The translations under genes and the position numbers were made by a program. DNA of 64,000 nt from Synechococcus sp. LA31. GTDB taxonomy: Bacteria > Cyanobacteriota > Cyanobacteriia > PCC-6307 > Cyanobiaceae. Of the stretch, positions 37,652 to 48,496 are shown piece by piece; the first letter of the stretch is position 1, and every line of letters begins with the position of its first letter. Location: the NCBI RefSeq assembly GCF_018502385.1, contig NZ_CP075523.1:2356001-2420000 (forward strand), in the 5' to 3' direction. The notes under the pieces were generated by a model. The model saw only the letters and a program-made list of their open reading frames with translations, searched no databases and was not told where the DNA came from.

Positions 37652-37719
37652 GTAGGCAAGCAGAAGCCTTATTGCGCGATCGGATGGACCGCCACTGACG
37701 TAGGGACCTTGTCTTCCCT

Positions 37720-38190
37720 CTAGTCGTTATTTCCTTTCCAGCCTGAATCACTCAGCGTGAGGGCCGGCTTGATCACGCCGAGGAAAATTTCCATCGACCA
37801 GAGCGCTAGGCCGATGCACGCCAGATTCACCAGCCACCCCAGCAACAATAGTGGGGCTAGAAGAGGTGTAACGCTGGCTGTCATCCCGCTAATCGCCACA
37901 TCCATGCAGCCATCAATGACCGCCAAGAGTGAGGCGAGGAACATCCGAATTGAAGCGCGATAAGCATCAGAAGCTTCTTTTCGTGAAGCTACGCTGAGAA
38001 GTAGGCGTGAAACGCTTACTTGAAAGCTGCCCACCACAAAAAGCACTGCGAAAATGCTGAATGTGGTGAGCTGCCGTAGCTGCGTTATTTCACGCCCTTC
38101 CACTGTGAGGTAGAGGGCCGCAAGCGCCCAGATCATCAATCTGGAGCCCTGGATGAGCCAGGAGCGGGATTGTTTCTTGGGTGCTTGCAT
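37720..38190 (-). CDS. Small multi-span membrane protein
   Basis: About 156 residues (ATG 38190; ATG 38196 is also possible) with four hydrophobic segments: LMIWALAALYL, FSIFAVLFVVGSFQVSVS, FLASLLAVIDGCMDVAISG and LAPLLLLGWLVNLACIGLAL. The N-terminus is basic (QAPKKQSRSW). Its start is 7 to 13 bases from the stop of the calcium-repeat protein gene, so it is likely cotranscribed with it and could help place or export it. No family recognised. Confidence 0.7.
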   Translation of the reverse strand: MQAPKKQSRSWLIQGSRLMIWALAALYLTVEGREITQLRQLTTFSIFAVLFVVGSFQVSVSRLLLSVASRKEASDAYRASIRMFLASLLAVIDGCMDVAISGMTASVTPLLAPLLLLGWLVNLACIGLALWSMEIFLGVIKPALTLSDSGWKGNND

Positions 38191-38203
38191 GGTCATTTGG
38201 CGG

Positions 38204-39610
38204 TTAAGCTAGGTAGTATGAGTCCGCGCCGTTGTTATAGACGATGATGGTGCTTGAGCCATCATTCAAGCCAAGAAGGGAGTCGGTTGTTTGCCGATGG
38301 CCACCGATCAGCTCAAAGCTGGTGAGATTCATGGATGTGTTATTCACCGATGTGTTTGTAAGAGCGCCCGTTTCAGTTGTGCTGTCCCAGCTCAGAATAT
38401 AGGTGCCGTCTGTAAGTCGAATCTGGTCGTTGCCATCGTCTCCGCTGAAGTTGCCTGCGCCGAATCCTGTCACGCTGTCATCGCCAGATCCCATCTTGTA
38501 GGTGCCACCTGTGTATTGGCCAGTGCTTCGATTCTTTTTACCGCCAAATCCACCAATCTGAGCGATCAGGCGATCGTCTCCATCGCCCATGTCAATGGTG
38601 CCCAGGTTCGTTACCCCCTTGGTATCCGTTGCATAGCCGAGAGACTGGCCCCCTTGCCCTGTGATCAGATCATTGCCATCCCCTGTTTTGATGACTGATG
38701 TCGATTCAAGATAAATGCCTGTTCCGATGGCCCCTTGGTTGCCGGCGTTGCCAGTGATTCGGTCGTCGCCATCTCCGGTGTTGATCTTGCTGCCCGATCC
38801 ACCCCAAATTCCGTAGGCAGTTCCCTTGATAAGTCCTGTCGGCTCTGCATCTGCCAGAAGCGTGTCATCCCCTTTGCCGGTTTTGATAATTCCCGTATTA
38901 ACGATGCCATTTTGTCCGCCACTACCGATCACTTGATCGTTGCCGCCGCCGGTTTCAATTGTGCCACTGCTAACGATGCCTGATCCTCCATCTGTTCCTT
39001 GAATCAGATCATTGCCGGATTTAGTCTTGATCGATGCTCCATCGCGGTTGAGTAAACCGGTGTTCCTGCCAGCCCCGTCGCCCTTGATTATGTTATTGCC
39101 GTGACCTCCATCAATCAGGGCTGATTTGTTATTGAGGATGCCAGCATTCGAGGAGGTGCCTTCAACGATGTCATCCCCATCTCCGAGAAGAATTGATGCG
39201 TTTTCGTCGTTGTATACCCCTCCTGAATTGGGTACTGGCAATGGGTCTGAGCCTCCTGATCCGATGACTTGATCATTGCCATCTCCAAAGATTAGACTCG
39301 AGGTAGGAGCGTTGTAAACGGCAGTTTCTCGAGAGTCTCCAGTAACAACATTATTGCCATTGAGTAGATCGGCAAAGCCTGCTGTGAATGGAATATTCCG
39401 GGTCTCTGGAAAGCCATTGGAGATCCGTGCTGGCCGGCCGCCACCCCACTGTTCGGGGACATCATCTGCTTCATTCGTATAGTCGCTGTTGTAGTCAGAC
39501 GGGTTGACGATCTTTTCGTCATTGATCAACGACTGAGGTTGTGAGGTGATGCCAAGTTCAGCAATCAAGCCTTTGGTGAATCCAATCGCTTTGCCTTTGT
39601 TTGCTGGCAT
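38204..39610 (-). CDS. Repeat protein with RTX-like calcium-binding motifs
   Basis: A 468-residue acidic protein without signal peptide. From about residue 110 to 420 it carries about ten units of 22-33 residues built on the pattern G-x-G-(D/N)-D-x-(I/V/L)-x-G followed by G-(I/L)-x-N-x-G-x-I (for example GDGNDQVIGSGG, GDGDDIVEGTSS, GKGDDTLLADAE, GDGDDRITGNAG). This resembles RTX beta-roll repeats that bind Ca2+ in proteins exported by type I systems. No type I transporter is in the window. Composition is lower in GC than the flanks. It lies between a LuxR-type regulator and a membrane protein, all on the minus strand. Confidence 0.75.
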   Translation of the reverse strand: MPANKGKAIGFTKGLIAELGITSQPQSLINDEKIVNPSDYNSDYTNEADDVPEQWGGGRPARISNGFPETRNIPFTAGFADLLNGNNVVTGDSRETAVYNAPTSSLIFGDGNDQVIGSGGSDPLPVPNSGGVYNDENASILLGDGDDIVEGTSSNAGILNNKSALIDGGHGNNIIKGDGAGRNTGLLNRDGASIKTKSGNDLIQGTDGGSGIVSSGTIETGGGNDQVIGSGGQNGIVNTGIIKTGKGDDTLLADAEPTGLIKGTAYGIWGGSGSKINTGDGDDRITGNAGNQGAIGTGIYLESTSVIKTGDGNDLITGQGGQSLGYATDTKGVTNLGTIDMGDGDDRLIAQIGGFGGKKNRSTGQYTGGTYKMGSGDDSVTGFGAGNFSGDDGNDQIRLTDGTYILSWDSTTETGALTNTSVNNTSMNLTSFELIGGHRQTTDSLLGLNDGSSTIIVYNNGADSYYLA

Positions 39611-39662
39611 GGTGGTTCTGTGTGCACTCTTTTGTATTTTGGAGATGCTCGTGCTGGCTGCC

Positions 39663-39680
39663 TACCCTCCGTTGAGGGTA
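39663..39680. other. Inverted repeat between the LuxR-type and RTX-like genes
   Basis: TACCCTC (39663-39669) pairs perfectly with GAGGGTA (39674-39680) around a 4-base loop. There is no T-run on either strand. It could be an operator for the upstream LuxR-type protein or a transcript-processing hairpin. Confidence 0.35.
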
Positions 39681-39717
39681 TTTGGGACAGGGCTTCCAGA
39701 GGAGCTTTGGGGCTTGT

Positions 39718-40434
39718 TTAGCTCGCGATCTTGCTGATCCCCATGGCAACTGCTTTGAGCAGGGCTTTTTGTCTGTTCTTGACACCAAGCTTGGCAAGCA
39801 AATCTGAGCTGTATGTCTGAACTGTGTACGTTGAAAGCCCAAGGGCTTGGGCTGCTTCCCGGTTTGTGAGGCCCATTGAATAACAGCGTAGAATGTCATG
39901 CTCTCTGGAAGTTAGCTGAATCGCCGAACTGTCGTCGCTGTTTGTCGCGAGGTCAAGCGCTGTATGTAGCTCGAGGATCCCTGTGCTGCGATATTGCGTG
40001 TTGGTTAGCATGGCCATTAGGCCTTGGTAAACGGGGAACTCATCGACCCCGATGTCGGCATCAGCGATCAGGGCGTGAAACTGAGTGCAGCGTTGACTGC
40101 TGATCGGGTCTTGAAGGATCGCCATCATGCGAAGATTGGGCTGGATTTTGGTTGCCCGTGCTCCAAGAGAAGTGATTTGGCCTTCTTTTAGTCGATCACC
40201 TACAACCATCAGTCCGACGCGTTGTTCTTTCAGAGCGTTGATTGCTTCGCTCTCTCCCTCGCAGGCGGCAATCACATTGAGGTGCTTGAACTGATCGGCC
40301 AGCAGCCCAAGCAAGGCGCGCGATTGAAACACCAGGATGATGGATCGATCAATGTCAGAACACGCAACCGCATGCATGATCCTTCGCCTGAGGATGCTAA
40401 AGCGCTGGTTGGAGCTCGCCTTCAGCGGAAACAT
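39718..40434 (-). CDS. LuxR-type transcriptional regulator with receiver-like N-terminus
   Basis: The last 65 residues are a clear GerE/LuxR helix-turn-helix (QLTSREHDILRCYSMGLTNR, then EAAQALGLSTYTVQTYSSDL). The first 140 residues have the alternating pattern of a receiver domain (SIILVFQSRALLGLLADQF, VGLMVVGDRLKEGQITSLGA), but the position of the phospho-acceptor reads VVGDRL and the acidic pair near the start is missing, so phosphorylation is doubtful. Starts at 40434 or 40377 are both possible. It precedes the RTX-like gene on the same strand and is its likely regulator. Confidence 0.78.
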   Translation of the reverse strand: MFPLKASSNQRFSILRRRIMHAVACSDIDRSIILVFQSRALLGLLADQFKHLNVIAACEGESEAINALKEQRVGLMVVGDRLKEGQITSLGARATKIQPNLRMMAILQDPISSQRCTQFHALIADADIGVDEFPVYQGLMAMLTNTQYRSTGILELHTALDLATNSDDSSAIQLTSREHDILRCYSMGLTNREAAQALGLSTYTVQTYSSDLLAKLGVKNRQKALLKAVAMGISKIAS

Positions 40435-40474
40435 CTCTTGGTGCCGGCGAATTCGATCACGTGATGGTTCCCAC

Positions 40475-40624
40475 TTAATTGCTAAAGGTTAGTGCCCCCG
40501 CAAACCAAGCCTTCGAATCCAGTGCGACTTCGTCACTGATGTCATCCACGATCTTGCTGGCGAGCTGGTTGTAGCTGCCGTGGGCGTTGATCGGCTCGTC
40601 GTCGCCACTCCAAGCGTTGTCTGA
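40475..40624 (-). pseudogene. C-terminal remnant of an unidentified gene
   Basis: In the 378-base gap between two minus-strand genes, one minus-strand frame reads about 50 protein-like residues to a TAA: SDNAWSGDDEPINAHGSYNQ, then LASKIVDDISDEVALDSKAW and FAGALTFSN. It has a stop just upstream and no start codon, so it looks like the surviving 3' end of a longer gene. Family unknown; the acidic style recalls exported hydrolases. It fits the idea that the 37.7-40.8 kb segment has been rearranged. Confidence 0.35.
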
Positions 40625-40666
40625 CCCCAATCAGGTTGAGGTGGTGTCAAACCAGGGTCATGGTTG

Positions 40667-40700
40667 TTCCCCCTCGGCTACGCCGGGGGGAGGTTGGTTT
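40667..40700. terminator. GC-rich hairpin followed by T-rich sequence
   Basis: CCCCC plus CGGC on the left arm pairs with GCCG plus GGGGG on the right, around a TAC loop, and TTGGTTTT follows on the plus strand. It lies 110-140 bases beyond the stop of the ABC ATPase gene (40813, minus strand). For that gene the T-run would be on the wrong side, so direction is uncertain. Confidence 0.4.
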
Positions 40701-40812
40701 TGCCAAATCTTGGAGCTGCGAAATAAGGCGACCCAGATACCCCTTCGCGTTTTAGCGATCAGCCCACTTTTGTTTCTGTGGTGAGTGGTTTCAGAGCGAC
40801 TGCCATGGTGGA

Positions 40813-42444
40813 TCAAGCCGCTGATGGCAACCGTGGGCATGCATCCACCAGCGTGCGGGTGATGGCTGCCTGCGGATGCTCCAGCAGTTGATCGCCGGGC
40901 CCCTGCTCCACGATCCGGCCCCCGTCGAGCACGATCACCCGCTGGCAGAAGCCGCTGGCCACCGAGAGGTCGTGCGTCACAAAGATCATCCCGAGCCCCA
41001 GCCGTTCCTGTAGCTCCCGCAGCAGTTGCAACACCTCGGCTTGGATCTCAGCGTCGAGCATGCTCACGCTTTCATCGCACAGCAGCACCTGGGGTTGCAG
41101 CACCAGGGCGCGCGCGATCGCCACCCGTTGCTGTTGGCCGCCCGAGAGCTGGCGCGGCAGGCGGTTGGCATAGGCCTCTGGTGGGTTGAGCCCTACGGCC
41201 GCCAGTAGCTCCCGGGCCCGTTCGCGGGCTTCGGCGCGGCTGGCCATCCCGTGAATCAGTAGTGGATCGGCGATGGCGTCGGCCACGGTCATCACCGGGT
41301 TGAGGCAGGCCAGCGGGTCTTGGAACACCATCTGAATGCGTCGCCGTGCCCGCCGCAGCGGCTCGCCTCGCAATCGGCGTAGATCCTGGCCCTGGAGCCG
41401 CACGCTCCCGCCGCGCACCGGTACCAGACCCATCAGGGCCCGGCACAGGGTGCTCTTGCCGCAGCCTGAGGCCCCCACCACGCCCACGGTTTCACCCTGG
41501 CGCAGTTTCAGGCTGACCCCATCCACAGCCCGGTACCAACGCCGCTGCCAGGGAAGGCCCGGCAGCGGATGCCAGCAGCGCAGATCCTCCAGTTCCAAAA
41601 GCAGCGGTGCATCGGCCGGGGCTGCCGGCGTGCGGCTGCCCTCGCGAGCACGGGCTGCGTGCACCAGCCGTTGCCCCAGATCGGATTGCGGCTGGGTGAG
41701 CAGCTGGGTGGCGGCTGCCTGCTCCACCAGGCGCCCCTGATCGAGCACGGCGATCTGCTGGCACCAGCGGCCCGCCATGGCCAGATCGTGGCTGATGAGG
41801 AGCAGTGCCGTGCCTGATTCCTCGCACAGCCGGCAGAGCTCCTCCATCACCTGCCCCGCCACGGCCACATCCAGGCTGGTGGTGGGTTCATCGGCGATCA
41901 CCAGCGCTGGCTCCAGCGCCATCGCCAGGGCGATCGCCAGCCGCTGGCGCATGCCGCCACTGAACTCGTGGGGGTAGCTGCCGTAGCGATCGCAGCTGAT
42001 GCCGACCCGCTCCAGCAACATCTCTGCCCGCAGCCGCACTTGGTGGCGTTTCCAGCTGGGGCGGTGTTGGGCGAGGGTGTCGGCGAGGTGCTCGCCAATG
42101 TTCAGCAGCGGGTTGAGCCGCGTCATCGGGTCTTGAAACACCAGGCCCACCGCCTCGCCCCGTAGCTGCCGCAGCGCGCCACGCCGCAACGCCCGCGGAT
42201 CTTTGCCGCCTAGCTCCAGCCCGCCGCTGCAGGTGCTCCCCAATGGCAGCAGCTGCAGCACCGCCCGGGCCACGGTGCTCTTGCCGCAGCCAGAGGGACC
42301 CACCAGGGCCAGGCGCTCGCCGGCGTTGAGGGTCAGCGTCAGCCCGGCCAGCGTGTCGCTGGTGGCAGCCGGGTAGCGCACCACTAATTGATCGAGCTTC
42401 AGCACCGGCTCAGCGCTCTGCCGTGCGGCCATCGGTTGAGGCAC
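40813..42444 (-). CDS. Fused oligopeptide/dipeptide ABC transporter ATPase (DppD-DppF type)
   Basis: The 543 residues contain two complete ABC ATPase domains. The first has Walker [16 protein letters not shown], signature [12 protein letters not shown] and Walker [13 protein letters not shown]. The second has [29 protein letters not shown] and [12 protein letters not shown]. Both also have the MtR-like FQDP motif of the Opp/Dpp family. The two normally separate ATPases of a peptide or nickel transporter are thus one polypeptide that supplies both sites. No permease or binding protein gene is near. ATG may be 42444 or a few codons later (MAARQ). Confidence 0.92.
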   Translation of the reverse strand: MPQPMAARQSAEPVLKLDQLVVRYPAATSDTLAGLTLTLNAGERLALVGPSGCGKSTVARAVLQLLPLGSTCSGGLELGGKDPRALRRGALRQLRGEAVGLVFQDPMTRLNPLLNIGEHLADTLAQHRPSWKRHQVRLRAEMLLERVGISCDRYGSYPHEFSGGMRQRLAIALAMALEPALVIADEPTTSLDVAVAGQVMEELCRLCEESGTALLLISHDLAMAGRWCQQIAVLDQGRLVEQAAATQLLTQPQSDLGQRLVHAARAREGSRTPAAPADAPLLLELEDLRCWHPLPGLPWQRRWYRAVDGVSLKLRQGETVGVVGASGCGKSTLCRALMGLVPVRGGSVRLQGQDLRRLRGEPLRRARRRIQMVFQDPLACLNPVMTVADAIADPLLIHGMASRAEARERARELLAAVGLNPPEAYANRLPRQLSGGQQQRVAIARALVLQPQVLLCDESVSMLDAEIQAEVLQLLRELQERLGLGMIFVTHDLSVASGFCQRVIVLDGGRIVEQGPGDQLLEHPQAAITRTLVDACPRLPSAA

Positions 42445-42546
42445 TGCTAGTCAGTGATCACCTTGCCAGTGGTTTCGCCTGCAAACCCGCACGTGGGGTC
42501 GGTTTGTTTCAGCTGCTGCATACGATGGTCTGAACGGCAGAGCGTC

Positions 42547-44882
<2,336 letters not shown>

Positions 44883-44886
<4 letters not shown>

Positions 44887-46160
44887 GCGTCTCCCGCAAC
44901 GCCCTCGCGGCGCTGCTCACCTGGCTTGGCCTGGGCCTGCTACTCGGCTTGCTGGAGCGGCCGTATCAGTGGCTGTCGCAACTGGGCTTTGCATTGCAAC
45001 GCCGTCTCTGGCTGGATGAGTCTGGAGTGCCCTGGCACGGGGCGGCGCTGGTGTTCGTGGGGGGCCTGCTGTTGCTCTGGCTGGCCTGGGGGCCGTTGGC
45101 CGCTGGTCGCGGAGGCGGGCTCACCCCCGCTCTGGCGATGCAGCAAGGTGCGCCGGACGCGGCGATGCAGGAGCGTCTCAGCCTGCGCACGCAGCTCATC
45201 CGCCTCCCCCTGATGGTGCTCACTCACCTTGCGGGCATGAGTGTGGGCGTCGAGTCGCCTTCCGCCAGCCTCGGGGCTGCGTTCTTTCTGGCGATGCGTC
45301 GCCGTTGGCCTAGCCATCACGCCTGGGCGGGTATGCCTCTGCCGCTGTTCACCGCCATCGGTGCCGGTGCCGGCCTCGGGGCTGCGTTCCGCTCACCCCT
45401 CCTGGGGGTGACCTACGCCATTGAGGAGCTCAGCCGCGAGAAAGGGCTGCCGCTGGTGCTGCCCACCCTTTTGGTGGCCGGCAGTGGTGCGCTGGTGGCC
45501 TCCCGCCTCGGCCAGCCGGCTCGCCTCGCAGGCCTGGAGCTTGGGGTATTGCCTGGGCATCTCTGGGGATGGGCGCTGCTGGTCACCGTGCTGGGTGCGC
45601 TGCTCGGTGCTCTGTTTGTACGCCTCCTGATTCCCCTGGCCGGTTGGCTGGGCCGGTGTCTGCGGGCGCAGCACCTGCCGGCTGCGGTGGCGGTTGCAGG
45701 CGTGCTCACCCTGCTGGCGTTGCTCAGTGGCGGCCTCAGCCTTAACGACGGTTCCCTGTCGCTGGCGGCTGAGCTGCAGGGTGAGCCGGGCGGCACGGTC
45801 GCCACGCTGCTCTGGCGCTATCTGGCCTCGTTGCTGAGCATTGCGGCGGGGTCGCCCGGGGGCCTGATGCACGACAGCATGAGCCTTGGGTCGCTGCTCG
45901 CGGCACCGCTGCGATTCCTGCCGCCTGAGGCCCAGGCCCAGCTGGCGGCCATTGGTGCCACCGCTTTGTTTGCGGCTGCCAATCGCACCCCTTTGTTTTG
46001 TGCCCTGTTCGTGTTCACCCTGCAGGGAGATCCGCAGCTGGTGCTTCCGTTGTTGCTCGCGAGCTCGATCAGTGCGGCCCTGGCCGAGCCGCTGCGGGGC
46101 ATCACATGGAATGAAGCGCAGGTCGACACGTCTTTGGCGTTGGTGCAACGCAGGCCATGA
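44883..46160 (+). CDS. ClC-family chloride channel/antiporter, divergent
   Basis: A 425-residue polytopic membrane protein with about ten hydrophobic segments. Degenerate ClC anion-pathway motifs can be aligned: AGRGGGLTPAL for the GSGIP region, VGVESPSASLGAA for GREGPxxxxGA (the gating Glu is kept, the Arg is not), and GSPGGLMHDSMSLGSLL for the G-x-F-x-P region. Because the central Ser is missing, selectivity may differ from chloride. GTG 44883 overlaps the relA stop. The next gene starts inside its stop codon (ATGA), so all three may be one operon. Confidence 0.8.
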
Positions 46161-47305
46161 ACCTCCAGGTGCTGCTGGTTGATTCCCCCGAGCAACGGGA
46201 GGCGATCTATGCAATCCGCTACGCCATTTATGTGGAGGAGATGGGCAAATCGCCTCCGGCGGCCGATCACCAGCGCCGCTGGATCCGCGATGGTCTTGAT
46301 CCCAGCGCCCGGCTCTATGCCGTTCACAACGAGGCCGGTGGCCTGGTGGGCACGTTGCGCCTCAATCGCCTCAGCGATCTAAGCGATCCGCTTAGGGAAT
46401 TGGAGCCTCTGCCAATTGCGTCGCTGCTCGAGCGTTTCCCGCCGGAGGCGATCTCCTACACCTCGCGCCTGATGCTCCTGCCCGCCTGGCGCGGCGGTGC
46501 GGCGCTTGGGATGCTGTTCAACCGCTGCTATGGCGATGCCGCTGAGGCCGGAATCCGCGTGGATCTGTGCCACGCCAAGCCAGGCCTGGTGGAGCTCTAT
46601 GAGCAGCTGGGCTACCGCCGCTTCTGCCCCGGTCTTGATCTGGTGGGGGTGGGCTATCAGGTGCCGATGCTGCTGGCTCTGCACGACCGCGAGCATCTGC
46701 GCCATAGCCGTTCTCCGCTGCTCCGCCACCCGGCCAGTCGCCAGGGTGAAGACCGCTGGGGTGATGCCGGCTGGATGGCCTCGATCGGCGAGAGCTACCG
46801 CGGCCTCAATCACCGCCTGGTGGAGCCCGACGACTTCTGGGCAGTCGTGGGGAATGCCCTGCGTGAGGGTGTTCAGGAGATCCCGCTGTTCCGAGGGCTA
46901 AGCGACGAACAGGCGCGCGCCCTGCTCAAGACCGGCACCGTGCTCAGCTGCGAGCCCGGTGATCGCTTGGTGGGCGAGGGGGAGCCGCAACAGGAGCTGT
47001 TCGTGGTGCTTGAGGGGGTCGCTGAAGTGTGGCGTCAGCAGGACGGCCATCGGCTTTCCCTGGCGCTGCTGGAGCGGGGCGCCGTGTTCGGGGAGATGGG
47101 CTTCCTTGGCCGGGCGCAACGCAGCGCTGATGTGATCGCTGTGACGCCGATGCAGGTGCTAGTGCTCACCCAGCCCTTTCTGAATCGTTCCATTCGACAT
47201 CAACCGGATGCAGCGGCGTTGCTGCTCCGTAACCTCTCGATGGTGCTGGCGGAGCGGTTGGCGCAGACCACCGATCGCCTCTGGCAGCTGAGCCAATCCA
47301 CCTGA
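46157..47305 (+). CDS. FeeM-like GNAT acyltransferase fused to a cyclic-nucleotide-binding domain
   Basis: Residues 1-200 match the autoinducer-synthase/FeeM-like acyltransferase fold (AIYAIRYAIYVEEMGKSPPA, then LVGTLRLNRLS and ISYTSRLMLLPAWRGGAALG). FeeM proteins make N-acyl amino acids from acyl-ACP. Residues about 245-375 form a cNMP-binding domain of CRP type with a good phosphate-binding cassette (FGEMGFLGRAQRSADVIA: Glu and Arg-Ser are as in CRP), so cAMP binding is plausible. No DNA-binding domain follows. ATG 46157 overlaps the channel stop; a methyltransferase follows after 14 bases. Confidence 0.82.
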   Translation: MNLQVLLVDSPEQREAIYAIRYAIYVEEMGKSPPAADHQRRWIRDGLDPSARLYAVHNEAGGLVGTLRLNRLSDLSDPLRELEPLPIASLLERFPPEAISYTSRLMLLPAWRGGAALGMLFNRCYGDAAEAGIRVDLCHAKPGLVELYEQLGYRRFCPGLDLVGVGYQVPMLLALHDREHLRHSRSPLLRHPASRQGEDRWGDAGWMASIGESYRGLNHRLVEPDDFWAVVGNALREGVQEIPLFRGLSDEQARALLKTGTVLSCEPGDRLVGEGEPQQELFVVLEGVAEVWRQQDGHRLSLALLERGAVFGEMGFLGRAQRSADVIAVTPMQVLVLTQPFLNRSIRHQPDAAALLLRNLSMVLAERLAQTTDRLWQLSQST

Positions 47306-47319
47306 ACCCCGCGCTCCCG

Positions 47320-48132
47320 ATGGCTGCTGCCTCCTCTGCCGGTTCCTACGACTTCAACGCCCTCGGCACCGCCAGCGGAGAGCTGGACCGTCTGCAGCTG
47401 CAGGCCCGCCGCTCCGCGGAGCTTGAGCGCAGCCTGCTGCTGCAGATGGGCTTGCAGGATGGACAGGACGTGCTGGATCTGGCCTGCGGTCCGGGTGTGA
47501 TCAGCCGCCTGATCGCCGAGACCCATTCCGCCAGCCGGGTGACGGCGATGGACCTCAATGGTGACCTCTTGGCTGCCGCGCGCCAGGAAGCCGCCGCCGC
47601 CGGCCTGGAGCGGATCACCTTTGTGCAGGGCGATGTCTACGCCCCGCCGCTGGAGCCCGGTCGCTTCGATTTCATCTACGCCCGGCTGCTCTTTCAGCAC
47701 CTGGAGGATCCACTGCGGGCCTTGCAGGCGGTACGCGCCCTGCTCAAGCCCGGCGGCAAGCTCTGCATCATGGACATCGATGATGCCTGGCTGACCTTGG
47801 TGCCCGAACCCAAGGGCTTCCGTGCCTTCACCAAGGCTGCCGCCCAGGCCCAGGCCCGCCAAGGGGGTAATCGCAACATTGGCCGCGAGCTGGGCCGGCT
47901 GCTCGAGGCGGCGGACTTCAGCGATGTCGAGGTGCACGTGGAAACCGTCAGCTCCCGCCAGCTCGGCATGCGTGCGTTCCTCGATATCACCCTCGGCTTC
48001 AAACGCCTGTTGCTAGCCGGTGACGAGCTCGATGCCGCTGCCAGCACGCTCGCGGCGGCGGATGCCTTGGTGGATGACCCTCAATCCTGGGCCTTTGTCG
48101 GGGTGTTCCTGGCCAGCGGTTGCCGCCCATGA
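47320..48132 (+). CDS. Class I SAM-dependent methyltransferase
   Basis: A 270-residue methyltransferase with motif I VLDLACGPGVISRLI, the acidic residue in VTAMDLNGDLLAAA, motif II-like FIYARLLFQHLEDPLRALQA and KPGGKLCIMDIDD. The C-terminal roughly 90 residues are variable and would set the substrate. It directly follows the FeeM-like fusion gene, so it may methylate that enzyme's product. This link is inferred from order only. Confidence 0.82.
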   Translation: MAAASSAGSYDFNALGTASGELDRLQLQARRSAELERSLLLQMGLQDGQDVLDLACGPGVISRLIAETHSASRVTAMDLNGDLLAAARQEAAAAGLERITFVQGDVYAPPLEPGRFDFIYARLLFQHLEDPLRALQAVRALLKPGGKLCIMDIDDAWLTLVPEPKGFRAFTKAAAQAQARQGGNRNIGRELGRLLEAADFSDVEVHVETVSSRQLGMRAFLDITLGFKRLLLAGDELDAAASTLAAADALVDDPQSWAFVGVFLASGCRP

Positions 48133-48261
48133 GCTCGTCGGCGTTCCTCTTGTTGCTGCCGGCAGCGTTCTGATCCCCCCACACAAGCCAGGCCCGGTGG
48201 CGTGCACTACAGCTCCACCCTGTTGCTGCGCCTACGACGGTGCCACGCTGCAGCCGATGCC

Positions 48262-48450
48262 ATGACCTCTGAACAGGCCGCTCAACTGATCGACGACACC
48301 CTCGATCTGGTGCATCAGCGATTGATCTCCCTGGAGCACGAGGAGCAGACCCAGGCCCACCGGGCCCTTGCGGAAGAGTTCCGCGAGTGGCGCCATCCCA
48401 GCGGGGGCCACATCGATCTGATGGTTTGCCCGGGATTCCCGCAACCCTGA
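48262..48450 (+). CDS. Short hypothetical protein
   Basis: The 62-residue frame begins MTSEQAAQLIDDTLDLVHQR at ATG 48262. It is a mainly helical acidic protein with the end HIDLMVCPGFPQP. A GTG or CTG upstream in the same frame would add a Cys/Arg-rich stretch with no support. It lies between the methyltransferase and mnmE on the same strand. No family recognised. Confidence 0.55.
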   Translation: MTSEQAAQLIDDTLDLVHQRLISLEHEEQTQAHRALAEEFREWRHPSGGHIDLMVCPGFPQP

Positions 48451-48496
48451 GCCGCGCAGCGCCGGGAGACACTGGAGGCATCGCCTGCCTCTTGCC

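Noticed and set aside
38204-39610. CRISPR-like or mobile repeats in the calcium-repeat gene
   Set aside because: The DNA repeats are imperfect, in frame and variable in length; they encode protein repeats, with no spacer pattern.
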